Below are positions 53,811-63,245 of a DNA stretch of 64,000 nucleotides, one piece after another. This DNA comes from Pseudarthrobacter defluvii. GTDB lineage: Bacteria > Actinomycetota > Actinomycetes > Actinomycetales > Micrococcaceae. The notes beneath the pieces are model-generated. The model saw only the letters and a program-made list of their open reading frames with translations, did not search any database and was not told the origin of the DNA. The DNA lies in NCBI RefSeq assembly GCF_030323865.1, contig NZ_CP066362.1, positions 2,790,001 through 2,854,000 on the forward strand, in the 5' to 3' direction. Made by a program: the position numbers and the translations under genes. Each line of letters begins with the position of its first letter. The stretch's first letter is position 1.

Positions 53811-55879
53811 CAGCCCGCCCAGCCCGCAACTGCCAGCAGCCGCTTGGCGAACTCGTCCGCCATGCTGGCCGCATATTCGGCGCTTAGGTGGTTGTCGTCC
53901 AGGTACACATACACATTACCCACCACGGCAGGGCACTCCGTCGGGGTGCAGATCCGGTCTGTCAGGTCCACCAGGGACAAGCCGGGCAGACGGGACATGT
54001 CCAAGGTGTCGAAGGGGCTGCTGGCCGGAAAATTGTTGCTGACCGGCGGGCGGCAGGCCTGGGCCTCGGCGCCTTCCCGCACCACGCATTCGGCCATGTT
54101 GAAGGAAAAACGGGGGTTGTCCCGGAGGGCAACAACCTGGATCCCCTGGCCCAGCCACCCGGAGACCATTTCCTCGAAACCGGGCGTCAGGGCCTCGGCA
54201 GGACTCGAGGGCGCCGCCGCAGTTCCCACCACGATGATGGCGTCGGGCTTCAGCCTGGTGATTTCCTTCTGGACGTCCGCATTGAAAGCGTCGCAGTCCG
54301 CGCTTCCTCCCAGGTCCCGCGGCGTGGCCTTGCAGGCGCCCTTCAGGATGGAGTACAAAAGCCAGTTCTTTTGGGCTGCCAACGGTTTGACGGCGCCGGA
54401 CCACTGCTGCGCATGGCTGTCCCCCAGCACCAGGACGCGCTTGGATGGCTCACCTGCGGGGCGCTGTTCGAAGCACGATCCCTTCAGCAGGCGGCTCTCC
54501 GGGGCGATCTCCTCCGTACACGGTCCATCCAGGGATACCCAGTTCTTGGTGAGATCCGCCGCCAGCGGCAGGAGGGCCGCATCCGCGGCCGGTGTTCCGG
54601 CCGCGTAAGCGGTGTCAAGGACGCGGGAGCCGGGGTTGTTGGCGATCTTCTGCGCCTCCACCGCGCGGCGTTCCATCTCGAGCTGGAAGTTCCAGCCGGA
54701 CAGGGGCACCGCTGCCACAGCGACAGCCAGCATGATGGCCAGGACCGCCCTGCGCTTCCGGACTTCCGGCCATTTCCATTCCCGCCAGGGCTTTTCGATG
54801 TAGCGCGTCGTCAGGTAGGCGAGCGCCAGGGCCACCAGGATAATGACTAAACCGGACAGCCAGCCCGCGTGGTCCTTCCCGCTCCAGGCGAGAGCGAGTA
54901 CCAGGAGCGGCCAGTGCCACAGGTAAAGGGCATAGGAGATGTCACCGAGCTTGACGAGTGGCTTGGCGGAGAGGACGCGGTCTATCCCTGCGGCGCTTTC
55001 CGTTTGGCCTGCCACGATGACCAAGGCCGCGGCGACGGTGGGCCACAGCGCGGCAATACCGGGGAAAGCCCCCTGCACATCAAGGACAATGCCGCACGCC
55101 AGCATGGCCAGGACGCCCACCCAGCCCATGATGACGCGGGTCCGGCGCCGGAAACGCAGGCCGGGGAGGATCAGGGCCACGAGCGTGCCCAAGGCGAATT
55201 CCCACAGCCGGGCGCCCGTGTCGAAGTAGGCCTGCACCTGGTTGGTGGCGGTGAAGATGATGGAGTAGCCCAGCGAACCGAGGAAGATGGCGAAGAAAAT
55301 GTAGGCGAGCAGGGGACGGTAGGACAACCGGTAGCGGCGCGCCGTCCAGCCGGCCAGCGCGAAGATCAGGGGCCACAGGATGAAGACCTGCCCCTGGATG
55401 GACAGCGACCAAAAGTGCTGGAAGGGGCTGGCCACGCTGTGGTCGTTGGCGTAGTAGTCCACCGCGTCCCGCTGCAACAGCCGGTTCTCGGAATAGGACA
55501 GGGAGGCCCAGCCTTGCGCGATGAGGTCCAGCCACCGCGTCGGTGGAAGCACCAGGGCAGACACGGCCAGGGTTGCCACGATGACCGTGACGGCTGCCGG
55601 GAGGAGCCGGCGGAACAGGTGGAGCCAGTGTTTCGCCAGGGCGAAGGGCTGGTTCCGGTCATGGCGTCCAAGGAACTGGAGGGTCATCAGGAAGGCGGAA
55701 ATGAAGAGGAAGACATCAACCCCGCCGGACACGCGCCCGAACCAGACGTGGTAGGTCACCACCATGAGGACAGCCAGTGACCGCAGGCCCTGGATCTCCG
55801 GCCGGAAAGACGGTTTCCGCTGTCTGGGGACAGCATGGGACCTGGGTTCGGGTGCCTTCGGGGTTTCCGTTATCGACAC
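53810..55879 (-). CDS. Acyltransferase family 3 protein with SGNH domain, tandem paralogue
   Basis: 689 residues with the same architecture: FRPEIQGLRSLAVLMVVTYHVW near 25-46, HFWSLSIQGQVFILWPL, SGNH block I VLVLGDSHAQQWSG and catalytic LDDNHLSAEY near 660. GTG start at 55877-55879 with AGAGG 6 nt upstream. Translationally coupled to the downstream copy. The paralogues are clearly diverged in the linker between the two domains, which suggests different acyl or glycan targets. Confidence 0.93.
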   Translation of the reverse strand: MSITETPKAPEPRSHAVPRQRKPSFRPEIQGLRSLAVLMVVTYHVWFGRVSGGVDVFLFISAFLMTLQFLGRHDRNQPFALAKHWLHLFRRLLPAAVTVIVATLAVSALVLPPTRWLDLIAQGWASLSYSENRLLQRDAVDYYANDHSVASPFQHFWSLSIQGQVFILWPLIFALAGWTARRYRLSYRPLLAYIFFAIFLGSLGYSIIFTATNQVQAYFDTGARLWEFALGTLVALILPGLRFRRRTRVIMGWVGVLAMLACGIVLDVQGAFPGIAALWPTVAAALVIVAGQTESAAGIDRVLSAKPLVKLGDISYALYLWHWPLLVLALAWSGKDHAGWLSGLVIILVALALAYLTTRYIEKPWREWKWPEVRKRRAVLAIMLAVAVAAVPLSGWNFQLEMERRAVEAQKIANNPGSRVLDTAYAAGTPAADAALLPLAADLTKNWVSLDGPCTEEIAPESRLLKGSCFEQRPAGEPSKRVLVLGDSHAQQWSGAVKPLAAQKNWLLYSILKGACKATPRDLGGSADCDAFNADVQKEITRLKPDAIIVVGTAAAPSSPAEALTPGFEEMVSGWLGQGIQVVALRDNPRFSFNMAECVVREGAEAQACRPPVSNNFPASSPFDTLDMSRLPGLSLVDLTDRICTPTECPAVVGNVYVYLDDNHLSAEYAASMADEFAKRLLAVAGWAG

Positions 55880-55929
55880 AAGAACCTCTCAAAATCCCGC
55901 CAGCCAAAGCAGCAAGCCTAGTCAACCCC

Positions 55930-55941
55930 GCTGTTAACAGC
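55930..55941. promoter_or_regulatory. Palindrome between the acyltransferase operon and the DUF389 gene
   Basis: GCTGTTAACAGC, a perfect 12-bp palindrome in the middle of the 116-nt divergent region. Could be an operator for one or both sides. Confidence 0.35.
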
Positions 55942-55963
55942 TAATCAACGCGCCCGTCCGGAC

Positions 55964-55969
55964 TATGCT
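55964..55969 (+). promoter_or_regulatory. -10 box of the DUF389 gene
   Basis: TATGCT; predicted start of transcription near 55976, then GAAGGGAG (55983-55990) and ATG 55996, so this gene has a short leader. Confidence 0.5.
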
Positions 55970-55995
55970 GGCCACAACCGGCGAAGGGAGCGGGC

Positions 55996-56964
55996 ATGGT
56001 TGTCCAGCTGCGGATCTGTGTGCCCGGGGAGCTGTCCGCGGTGACGGTACAGACCTGCCGCGACCAGCGGGGCGTGGCGGAAGTCACGGTGGCCAAGGGG
56101 GTGGCTGTGGTGCCTCCCGGCGACGTGATCGAGGTTCTCATCGCCCGGGAGTCGGTGGAGGAACTGCTCGAAAAGCTGGAAATCCTGAAGATCCGGGACG
56201 CGGGCTCCATTGCCATGACCACGCCGGAATTCGTCCTTTCCAGGAAGGCAGACCGGGCGGAACGAGCCGCCCCGGGCGACGGGGCCGACGCGGTCATCTG
56301 GGACGACGTGACACGGCAAACCGGCGAGGATTCCCGCCTGACATGGAACTTCATCGCTTTCCTGGTCCTGGCCACCCAGCTCGCAGGAATTGGCATTGTG
56401 ACCGATTCCCCGATTGCCATCGTGGGCGCCATGGCTGTTGGCCCCGAGTTCGGACCGCTGGCCGCCCTGGCAGTCTCGCTTGCCACACGCCAGTGGAAGC
56501 TTGGACGGCGCGCAGCCGTTGCGTTGGGAGTCGGATTCCCCGCTGCCATGGTGCTCGCAGCCGTCACTGCCTGGCTTTCGGTGCCGCTGGGGCTCTTCCC
56601 GCGTGATGCCCTGGACAAAGGCTCGGCCGTCGAGTTCATCTACCATCCCGGGCCCTATTCGCTGATTGTCGCGGTGCTGGCCGGGATCGCGGGGATGTTA
56701 TCGATCATTGGCCGGCGTTCCGCCGCGCTGATCGGCGTTTTCATCTCGGTGACCACCGTGCCGGCGGCCGGGTATGTAGCGGTGGCCTTGGTGTTGGGCG
56801 AATACCAAAAGGCAGCAGGCTCCGCCCTGCAACTGCTGCTCAACCTCGTGGGCATCGTGGTGGCTGCCTTGGCAGTTTTGCTGTTTTACCGGGTGGTCGC
56901 CAGGCGCCTGCCGGACGGCGTGGCGCGCAGGCTGCAGCGCCAGCGAAGCGGGGCCCGCAACTAG
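55996..56964 (+). CDS. DUF389 membrane protein
   Basis: 322 residues: a soluble N-terminal ferredoxin-like domain (1-85), a linker, and about five to six helices. RLTWNFIAFLVLATQLAGIGIVTDSPIAIVGAMAVGPEFGPLAALAVSLA is the DUF389 signature. The family is of unknown function (sometimes annotated as putative sulfate or other transporter-like). ATG with GGGAG 5 nt upstream. Confidence 0.88.
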   Translation: MVVQLRICVPGELSAVTVQTCRDQRGVAEVTVAKGVAVVPPGDVIEVLIARESVEELLEKLEILKIRDAGSIAMTTPEFVLSRKADRAERAAPGDGADAVIWDDVTRQTGEDSRLTWNFIAFLVLATQLAGIGIVTDSPIAIVGAMAVGPEFGPLAALAVSLATRQWKLGRRAAVALGVGFPAAMVLAAVTAWLSVPLGLFPRDALDKGSAVEFIYHPGPYSLIVAVLAGIAGMLSIIGRRSAALIGVFISVTTVPAAGYVAVALVLGEYQKAAGSALQLLLNLVGIVVAALAVLLFYRVVARRLPDGVARRLQRQRSGARN

Positions 56965-56974
56965 GTGCGCTCCC

Positions 56975-58498
56975 CTACCGGCGCAGCAGTCCGCGCAGGG
57001 TCTGGATGGTGTCCGCTTCGGCCGGGGCCTTGTCGTCGCGGTAGCGCTTGACGCGCGCAAAACGAAGCGCGATGCCGCCGGGGTAGCGCGGCGACTGCTG
57101 CACGCCGTCAATGGCAATTTCGACGACGGTGACTGGCTCCACCCAGACGGTGCCGGCAGTGCGCCGTACCTCAAGCTCCTGGAACCGTCCGGTCTGCCAG
57201 CGCAGCAGTTCGTCGGTGAGGCCCTTGAAGGTCTTGCCCACCATCACATAACCGCCGGGTGTGCCAAACTCCCCTGCGGGGTCAAGGGCGCCCAGGTGCA
57301 GGTTGGACAGCATCCCGGTGCGCCGGCCGGACCCCCATTCGCAGGCGAGCACCACCAGGTCATAGGTCAGGACCGGCTTCACTTTTACCCAGTTCGATCC
57401 ACGCCGGCCAGCGGCATAAGTGGAGCCGATCGCCTTCACCACAACACCCTCATGGCCAGCGGCAAGTGCATCCTGTGAGACACGTTCCGCAACGGCCGGG
57501 TCAGCCGTAACCTCCCCAGGAATCCGGTGGGCAGGGGCGATGCGCTCAAGTACTTCGATGCGGTGGGCCAACGGCTCATCCAGCAGGTCCCGGCCATCGA
57601 TATGCAGCACATCGAAGAACCAGGGATGCAAAACTGTTTCCCGCACTGCATCGGCACCAAACCGTGCCATGGTTTCCTGGAAGGGCCGCGGACCGCCTTC
57701 CTCATCGAGGGCCAGGGTCTCGCCGTCCAGGATCACGTGCTGCAGCGGCAGGCCACGGACCACTTCCACCACTTCGGGAAGCCGGTGGGTGACGTCGGCC
57801 AGGTTGCGGGTGTAGATGCTGACGTCGTCGTCCGCGCGGTGCACCTGGATGCGCGCGCCGTCGAGCTTGTATTCCACCGAGGCCTCCCCCGTGGTTTCAA
57901 GTGCTGCGCCTGGGCTGGACGCGGTGGAGGCGAGCATAGGCAGCACAGGGCGGCCCACCACCAGTCCGACGGCGTCCAGCTCGGCCTGGGTGCCGGTGAT
58001 GGCCAGGAGGGCTGTTTCGCCAAGGTCCCCCGAGAGCATGGCGGCACGCCGGACGGCTTCCACGGGCTTCCCGGCAGCGCGGGCCACGGCATCCGTGAGG
58101 ACTCCTTCCAGCGCACCGGTGCGCAGCTCGCCCAGCAGGACGCCGGTGATAAACGCCTGCTCCGGCCCGGTGGCAGCCGCCATCAGTTTCCGCAGGGTCG
58201 CTGCCCGCTCCGCGCCGGATCCGGTCCCGGCGGCAGCGAGCAGGCGGTCCAGCGCCGCATCAAAATCGGCCACTGTAAGGCTTGGCTCGACGGCCGGCTC
58301 TTCCTTGGCCGCTGCCACCGCGCTCCATCCGACGCCCACGCGGCCCTGGCGCGGTTTGGCAGTGAGCAGGCCCACCGCCGTCGGGATCTCGGCCGGCTCC
58401 AGGCGGCGCAGCAGGCCGGCCAAGGCGTCAACTTTCGCCAGCCGGGAGCGGGTCGACGCAACGGACGCGCTGGTTTCCACAAGCTCAAGGAGCAACAT
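56975..58498 (-). CDS. ATP-dependent DNA ligase (LigB type)
   Basis: 507 residues: N-terminal DNA-binding domain (about 1-185), adenylation domain with Lys211 in EYKLDGARIQVHR, motif III FFDVLHIDG, motif IV EGVVVKA, motif V NWVKVKP, and an OB-fold tail. Matches mycobacterial LigB, a second ligase of unclear essentiality besides NAD-dependent LigA. ATG with CAGGAT 6 nt upstream, a weak leaderless pattern. Divergent from the RibD-C gene. Confidence 0.94.
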   Translation of the reverse strand: MLLLELVETSASVASTRSRLAKVDALAGLLRRLEPAEIPTAVGLLTAKPRQGRVGVGWSAVAAAKEEPAVEPSLTVADFDAALDRLLAAAGTGSGAERAATLRKLMAAATGPEQAFITGVLLGELRTGALEGVLTDAVARAAGKPVEAVRRAAMLSGDLGETALLAITGTQAELDAVGLVVGRPVLPMLASTASSPGAALETTGEASVEYKLDGARIQVHRADDDVSIYTRNLADVTHRLPEVVEVVRGLPLQHVILDGETLALDEEGGPRPFQETMARFGADAVRETVLHPWFFDVLHIDGRDLLDEPLAHRIEVLERIAPAHRIPGEVTADPAVAERVSQDALAAGHEGVVVKAIGSTYAAGRRGSNWVKVKPVLTYDLVVLACEWGSGRRTGMLSNLHLGALDPAGEFGTPGGYVMVGKTFKGLTDELLRWQTGRFQELEVRRTAGTVWVEPVTVVEIAIDGVQQSPRYPGGIALRFARVKRYRDDKAPAEADTIQTLRGLLRR

Positions 58499-58554
58499 GG
58501 GACCATCCTGCCACGGCTCTGGACAGCCTCCCGGCCCTGCTCCACAATGGGCGC

Positions 58555-59157
58555 GTGGGGATCATTGTCGCGAACCTGTTCATCACCCTCGATGGCGTGT
58601 ACCAGGCGCCCGGCGGCCGCGAGGAAGACAGCGAAGGCGGCTTCGAATTCGGCGGCTGGCAGGCGCCGGTGTCCGACGACGAAGCGGGCGCCGCCATCGC
58701 TGCCGAGATCGGACGCATGGACGCGTTGCTCCTGGGGCGGGCAACCTATAACATCTTTTCGTCGTACTGGCCCCACCAGTCCGGCGACATTGCGGACGCA
58801 CTTAACCGGGTGCCCAAGTTCGTCGTGTCCGGCTCCCTGCACGATCCCAGCTGGGCAGGGACCACAGTGCTGCCGGATGCCGCCGCGGCCGGCAGGCTCC
58901 GGGAGGACTACGGGCAGGTGCACATGTTCGGCAGCGGGTTCCTCATCCGGTCCCTCCTGTCGGCAGGCGTGCTGGACCGTCTTCACCTGTGGCTTTATCC
59001 CGTCGCGCTCGGACAAGGCAAGCGCCTTTTCGACGACGGCGCCGTACCCACCACTTTCAGCCTGGCCGAGCCGGCACGCAGCTTCCCCAAAGGCGCTGTG
59101 TCTTTGGTCTACGAGCCTGTAGGCGGCGTAGAGACGCGGGACATGGCGGCGGGTTAA
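58555..59157 (+). CDS. Dihydrofolate reductase family protein (RibD C-terminal type)
   Basis: 200 residues. MGIIVANLFITLDGVYQAPGGREEDSEGGFEFGGWQAP is the usual start of YyaP/YwjB-like proteins; ALLLGRATYNIFSSYWP and MFGSGFLIRSLLSAGVLDRLHLWLYPVALGQGKRLFDDG complete the RibD-C fold. An NADPH-dependent reductase by family; physiological substrate unknown. The GTG has CACAAT 6 nt upstream. Confidence 0.9.
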   Translation: MGIIVANLFITLDGVYQAPGGREEDSEGGFEFGGWQAPVSDDEAGAAIAAEIGRMDALLLGRATYNIFSSYWPHQSGDIADALNRVPKFVVSGSLHDPSWAGTTVLPDAAAAGRLREDYGQVHMFGSGFLIRSLLSAGVLDRLHLWLYPVALGQGKRLFDDGAVPTTFSLAEPARSFPKGAVSLVYEPVGGVETRDMAAG

Positions 59158-59180
59158 AGGGGCCTCGTTCAGGGGACATG

Positions 59181-59215
59181 AAAAAGGCTGGCCCGGCAAA
59201 TGCCGGACCAGCCTT
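59181..59215. terminator. Hairpin downstream of groL
   Basis: AAGGCTGGCCCGGC and its complement with one mismatch, followed by T5 on the minus strand. Acts on groL read-through and may also end the RibD-C transcript. Confidence 0.75.
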
Positions 59216-59249
59216 CTCAGCCAAAGAGCTGGGCCCACGCCGTCAGGGT

Positions 59250-59278
59250 TCCCTAACCGAGCGAAGCGAGGTTAGGGA
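59250..59278 (-). terminator. Second hairpin directly after groL
   Basis: TCCCTAACC and GGTTAGGGA (9 bp) around an 11-nt loop, 11 nt past the groL stop. No T-run; may stabilise the mRNA end. Confidence 0.5.
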
Positions 59279-59289
59279 GACGGTGGGGA

Positions 59290-60912
<1,623 letters not shown>

Positions 60913-60978
60913 TCAAAGACAGAACCCCGCACTACCGGCCAGCATGAGCATGGCCGGCGGCACGGGGATCCGGAAGAG

Positions 60979-61272
60979 TTACTTTACGACGATCGCCAGG
61001 ACGTCGCGGGCGGAGAGCACAAGGTACTCGGTGCCGCCGGTCTTGACTTCGGTTCCGCCGTACTTGGAGTAGATGACAACGTCGCCAACGGCTACGTCAA
61101 CGGGGACGCGGTTGCCGTCTTCGAAGCGGCCGGGGCCTACTGCGACAACTTCGCCTTCCTGCGGCTTCTCCTGTGCGGAGTCCGGGATGACCAGGCCGGA
61201 AGCCGTGGTCTGCTCGGCTTCGAGCGGGCGGACAACAATACGATCCTCAAGAGGCTTAATAGAGACCGACAC
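60979..61272 (-). CDS. groES: Co-chaperonin GroES
   Basis: 97 residues, intact: [45 protein letters not shown], then the mobile-loop, [29 protein letters not shown] start at 61270-61272 with AAGGAGAGG 5 nt upstream. First gene of the groES-groL operon, 78 nt before groL. Confidence 0.98.
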   Translation of the reverse strand: MSVSIKPLEDRIVVRPLEAEQTTASGLVIPDSAQEKPQEGEVVAVGPGRFEDGNRVPVDVAVGDVVIYSKYGGTEVKTGGTEYLVLSARDVLAIVVK

Positions 61273-61382
61273 TCGGACCTCTCCTTTTCGTCAGCAAATT
61301 CGTGGACTGGAAAGCTTTCCGCCGTAGCTGGCAAACCGTCGTCGCGGTGCCGGCAGCAGCCTGGCTGGCAGCTCTTCATGTG

Positions 61383-61409
61383 TTAGCACCCTCCTAGGGA
61401 GAGTGCTAA
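61383..61409 (-). promoter_or_regulatory. CIRCE element, proximal to groES
   Basis: TTAGCACCC, nine-base spacer, GAGTGCTAA (one mismatch in the left arm). It begins right after the groES -10 box and includes the expected transcription start, so bound HrcA would block initiation. Confidence 0.93.
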
Positions 61410-61414
61410 TGAAG

Positions 61415-61443
61415 ACTCTATGTAAGGGTTAGCACTCGGTCAA
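61415..61443 (-). promoter_or_regulatory. groES promoter (-35/-10)
   Basis: On the minus strand TTGACC (61438-61443), 17-nt spacer, TAGAGT (61415-61420). The -35 lies in the distal CIRCE spacer; the -10 ends 5 nt before the proximal CIRCE. Optimal spacing suggests a strong housekeeping promoter under repression. Leader to groES is about 136 nt. Confidence 0.85.
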
Positions 61444-61455
61444 GGTGAGTGCCAA
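61429..61455 (-). promoter_or_regulatory. CIRCE element, distal, overlapping the groES -35
   Basis: TTAGCACTC, nine-base spacer, GAGTGCCAA (one mismatch in the right arm). Its spacer holds the -35 hexamer. Confidence 0.93.
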
Positions 61456-61526
61456 CGTTTCGTCACGGGCGTACGCCATTAGCAGGACGTACGACGCCGG
61501 GTGGCGGGGCCGAAGCCGCAGCGCAC

Positions 61527-61907
61527 CTACCGGCCCAGGTCGTCGAAGTCCACGTCTTCGCCGCCGTCGGAATCGCCGCCACCCTGCTTCCGGCCCCGAT
61601 AGAGGAACCACCCGGATCCCGCTGCGGCGAGCAGCGCAATAACGAGGAAAACGATGCTCCCCGCCCGGGCGCCGTCGTACAGCCCGCGGATGTCCTTGGC
61701 CTCCTGGGTGTTGTCCTGGATGTCGTTGCCGCCCACGGAGTAGACGGTGGCGTTAAAGGTGTCCAGCAGGAAGATGATCACCAGCAGGGCGATGCAGACC
61801 ACGGCCACCACGGCAGCGGCGATCAGCACGGGACGGGCGAACCTGGCCGGCCCGCTGTGGCGGGGCTCGTGGTCCGCGGTCTCTCCGGGGGCTGCGCTCT
61901 CATCCAT
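61527..61907 (-). CDS. Small membrane protein with two helices
   Basis: 126 residues. Polar N-terminus, helix PVLIAAAVVAVVCIALLVIIFLL (about 26-48), an external loop of about 35 residues (TVYSVGGNDIQDNTQEAKDIRGLYDGARAGS), a second helix (about 84-104), and an acidic Gly/Asp-rich tail. Function unknown. The ATG at 61905-61907 follows TACTGT by 7 nt, which rejects the much longer in-frame reading overlapping the divergent methyltransferase. Confidence 0.75.
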   Translation of the reverse strand: MDESAAPGETADHEPRHSGPARFARPVLIAAAVVAVVCIALLVIIFLLDTFNATVYSVGGNDIQDNTQEAKDIRGLYDGARAGSIVFLVIALLAAAGSGWFLYRGRKQGGGDSDGGEDVDFDDLGR

Positions 61908-61914
61908 GGTTTCA

Positions 61915-61920
61915 ACAGTA
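61915..61920 (-). promoter_or_regulatory. -10 box of the small membrane protein at 61.5 kb
   Basis: Minus-strand TACTGT, seven bases, then ATG 61907; leaderless. Confidence 0.5.
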
Positions 61921-61948
61921 TCCGCATCCCGGCCGCGCGCTCCTCCAC

Positions 61949-61954
61949 TACGCT
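61949..61954 (+). promoter_or_regulatory. -10 box of the THUMP-like methyltransferase gene
   Basis: TACGCT, seven bases, then ATG 61962; leaderless. It is back to back with the divergent promoter 29 nt away. Confidence 0.5.
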
Positions 61955-61961
61955 GGAACCC

Positions 61962-63218
61962 ATGGCTCACGCTCCCCAGGACCAGATTGCACAGGACCAG
62001 ATCGCACCGCTGTTGACCCCCGAGGGCTGGGAGCTGCTGGCGTCCCTGGGCCCCTACCGGGACGAGGATTCGTTCGAGCTTAATTCCGCCCTCCGCAAGG
62101 CCGGGCACTCTCCCGAGCTCGTATCCGCCGTGCTCACGCAGTCCCGGCTGCGGACCCGGGCCGAGGCGAAATTCGGCGAGTTTGCCCGGCAGATGCTCTT
62201 CACCCAGGCCGGACTGGAGCAGGCCACGCGCCTGAATGTCGCCGCCCACCACGCACGCCGGTTCGCGGCTGCGGGGATCAACCACGTGGCGGACCTGGGC
62301 TGCGGCCTCGGCGCCGACTCACTGGCCCTGGCTTCCCTGGACATCAACGTCACCGCCGTCGAAATGGATGAAACCACCGCGGCCTGCGCCACAGTGAACC
62401 TCATCCCGTTCCCCAACGCCACGGTGGTCCACGCGGACGCGGCGGCGGTCCCGCTGGAAGGGATCGACGGCGTCTGGCTGGATCCGGCCCGCCGCGTCAC
62501 CTCCACCTCCGGCACCAAACGGATCTGGGACCCCGAGGCGTTCTCGCCGCCGTTGTCCTTCGTGGAGTCGCTCGCCGCCGGGGGGAAGGCGGTGGGAGTG
62601 AAGATGGGCCCGGGCATGCCGCACGAATCCGTTCCCGCCGGGTGCGAGGCGCAATGGGTGTCGGTAGGCGGCGACGTCACCGAAGTGACCTTGTGGTTCA
62701 ACGCCGTGCGCAGGCCCGGTGTCCGCCGCGCTGCCCTGGTCCTGGGTTCCCAAGGGCCGGCCGAGCTCACCAGCGGGGAGGACTTCGGCGCCGGCCCGAC
62801 AGCGCCGGTGGGAGCCGTGGAGGGGTACCTGTACGAACCCGACGGCGCCGTGATCCGCACCGGGTTGGTGGCGGACGTGGCGCTGGAACTCGGCGGACAC
62901 TTGGTGGATGAGCACATCGCCTACATCTGCGCCCCGGAGCTCCTGGACACCCCCTTTGCCAGGGCCTACAAGGTCCTGCAGGTCATGCCCTACAACGTCA
63001 AGGCGCTGAAGGCGTGGGTGAAGCAGGAGGGCATCACCGTGCTGGACATCAAGAAACGCGGCACCGCGGTGACCCCGGAAGAGCTGCGGAAGCAGCTGCT
63101 GCCGGGCGGGAAGAACACCGGCGGCAAGGGCGGAGCCAGGAAGGGCGGCAAAACGGCCACCCTGGTCCTGACCCGCATCGGCGAGGACCGGGTGGCTATC
63201 GTGGTGGAACCCGTCTGA
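61962..63218 (+). CDS. Class I SAM-dependent methyltransferase with THUMP-like domain
   Basis: 418 residues from ATG 61962. N-terminal helical region, then SAM-binding HVADLGCGLGADSLALASLDINVTAVEMDETT (about 108-140) with the catalytic-like WLDPARR near 175. The second half ends in a THUMP-like domain (EEGITVLDIKKRGTAVTPEELRKQLLPGGKNTGGKGGARKGGKTATLVLTRIG, about 355-410), suggesting RNA as substrate. The basic GGKGGARKGG stretch may bind RNA. In-frame upstream codons would extend far into the promoter region. Confidence 0.85.
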   Translation: MAHAPQDQIAQDQIAPLLTPEGWELLASLGPYRDEDSFELNSALRKAGHSPELVSAVLTQSRLRTRAEAKFGEFARQMLFTQAGLEQATRLNVAAHHARRFAAAGINHVADLGCGLGADSLALASLDINVTAVEMDETTAACATVNLIPFPNATVVHADAAAVPLEGIDGVWLDPARRVTSTSGTKRIWDPEAFSPPLSFVESLAAGGKAVGVKMGPGMPHESVPAGCEAQWVSVGGDVTEVTLWFNAVRRPGVRRAALVLGSQGPAELTSGEDFGAGPTAPVGAVEGYLYEPDGAVIRTGLVADVALELGGHLVDEHIAYICAPELLDTPFARAYKVLQVMPYNVKALKAWVKQEGITVLDIKKRGTAVTPEELRKQLLPGGKNTGGKGGARKGGKTATLVLTRIGEDRVAIVVEPV

Positions 63219-63245
63219 CTGCCTGGCCGGGAGCCCCTCGCGCAG

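Noticed and set aside
61449..61961. N-terminal extension of the THUMP-like methyltransferase
   Set aside because: It would read through the distal CIRCE element and the oppositely oriented small membrane gene; a -10 box sits 7 nt before the ATG at 61962.
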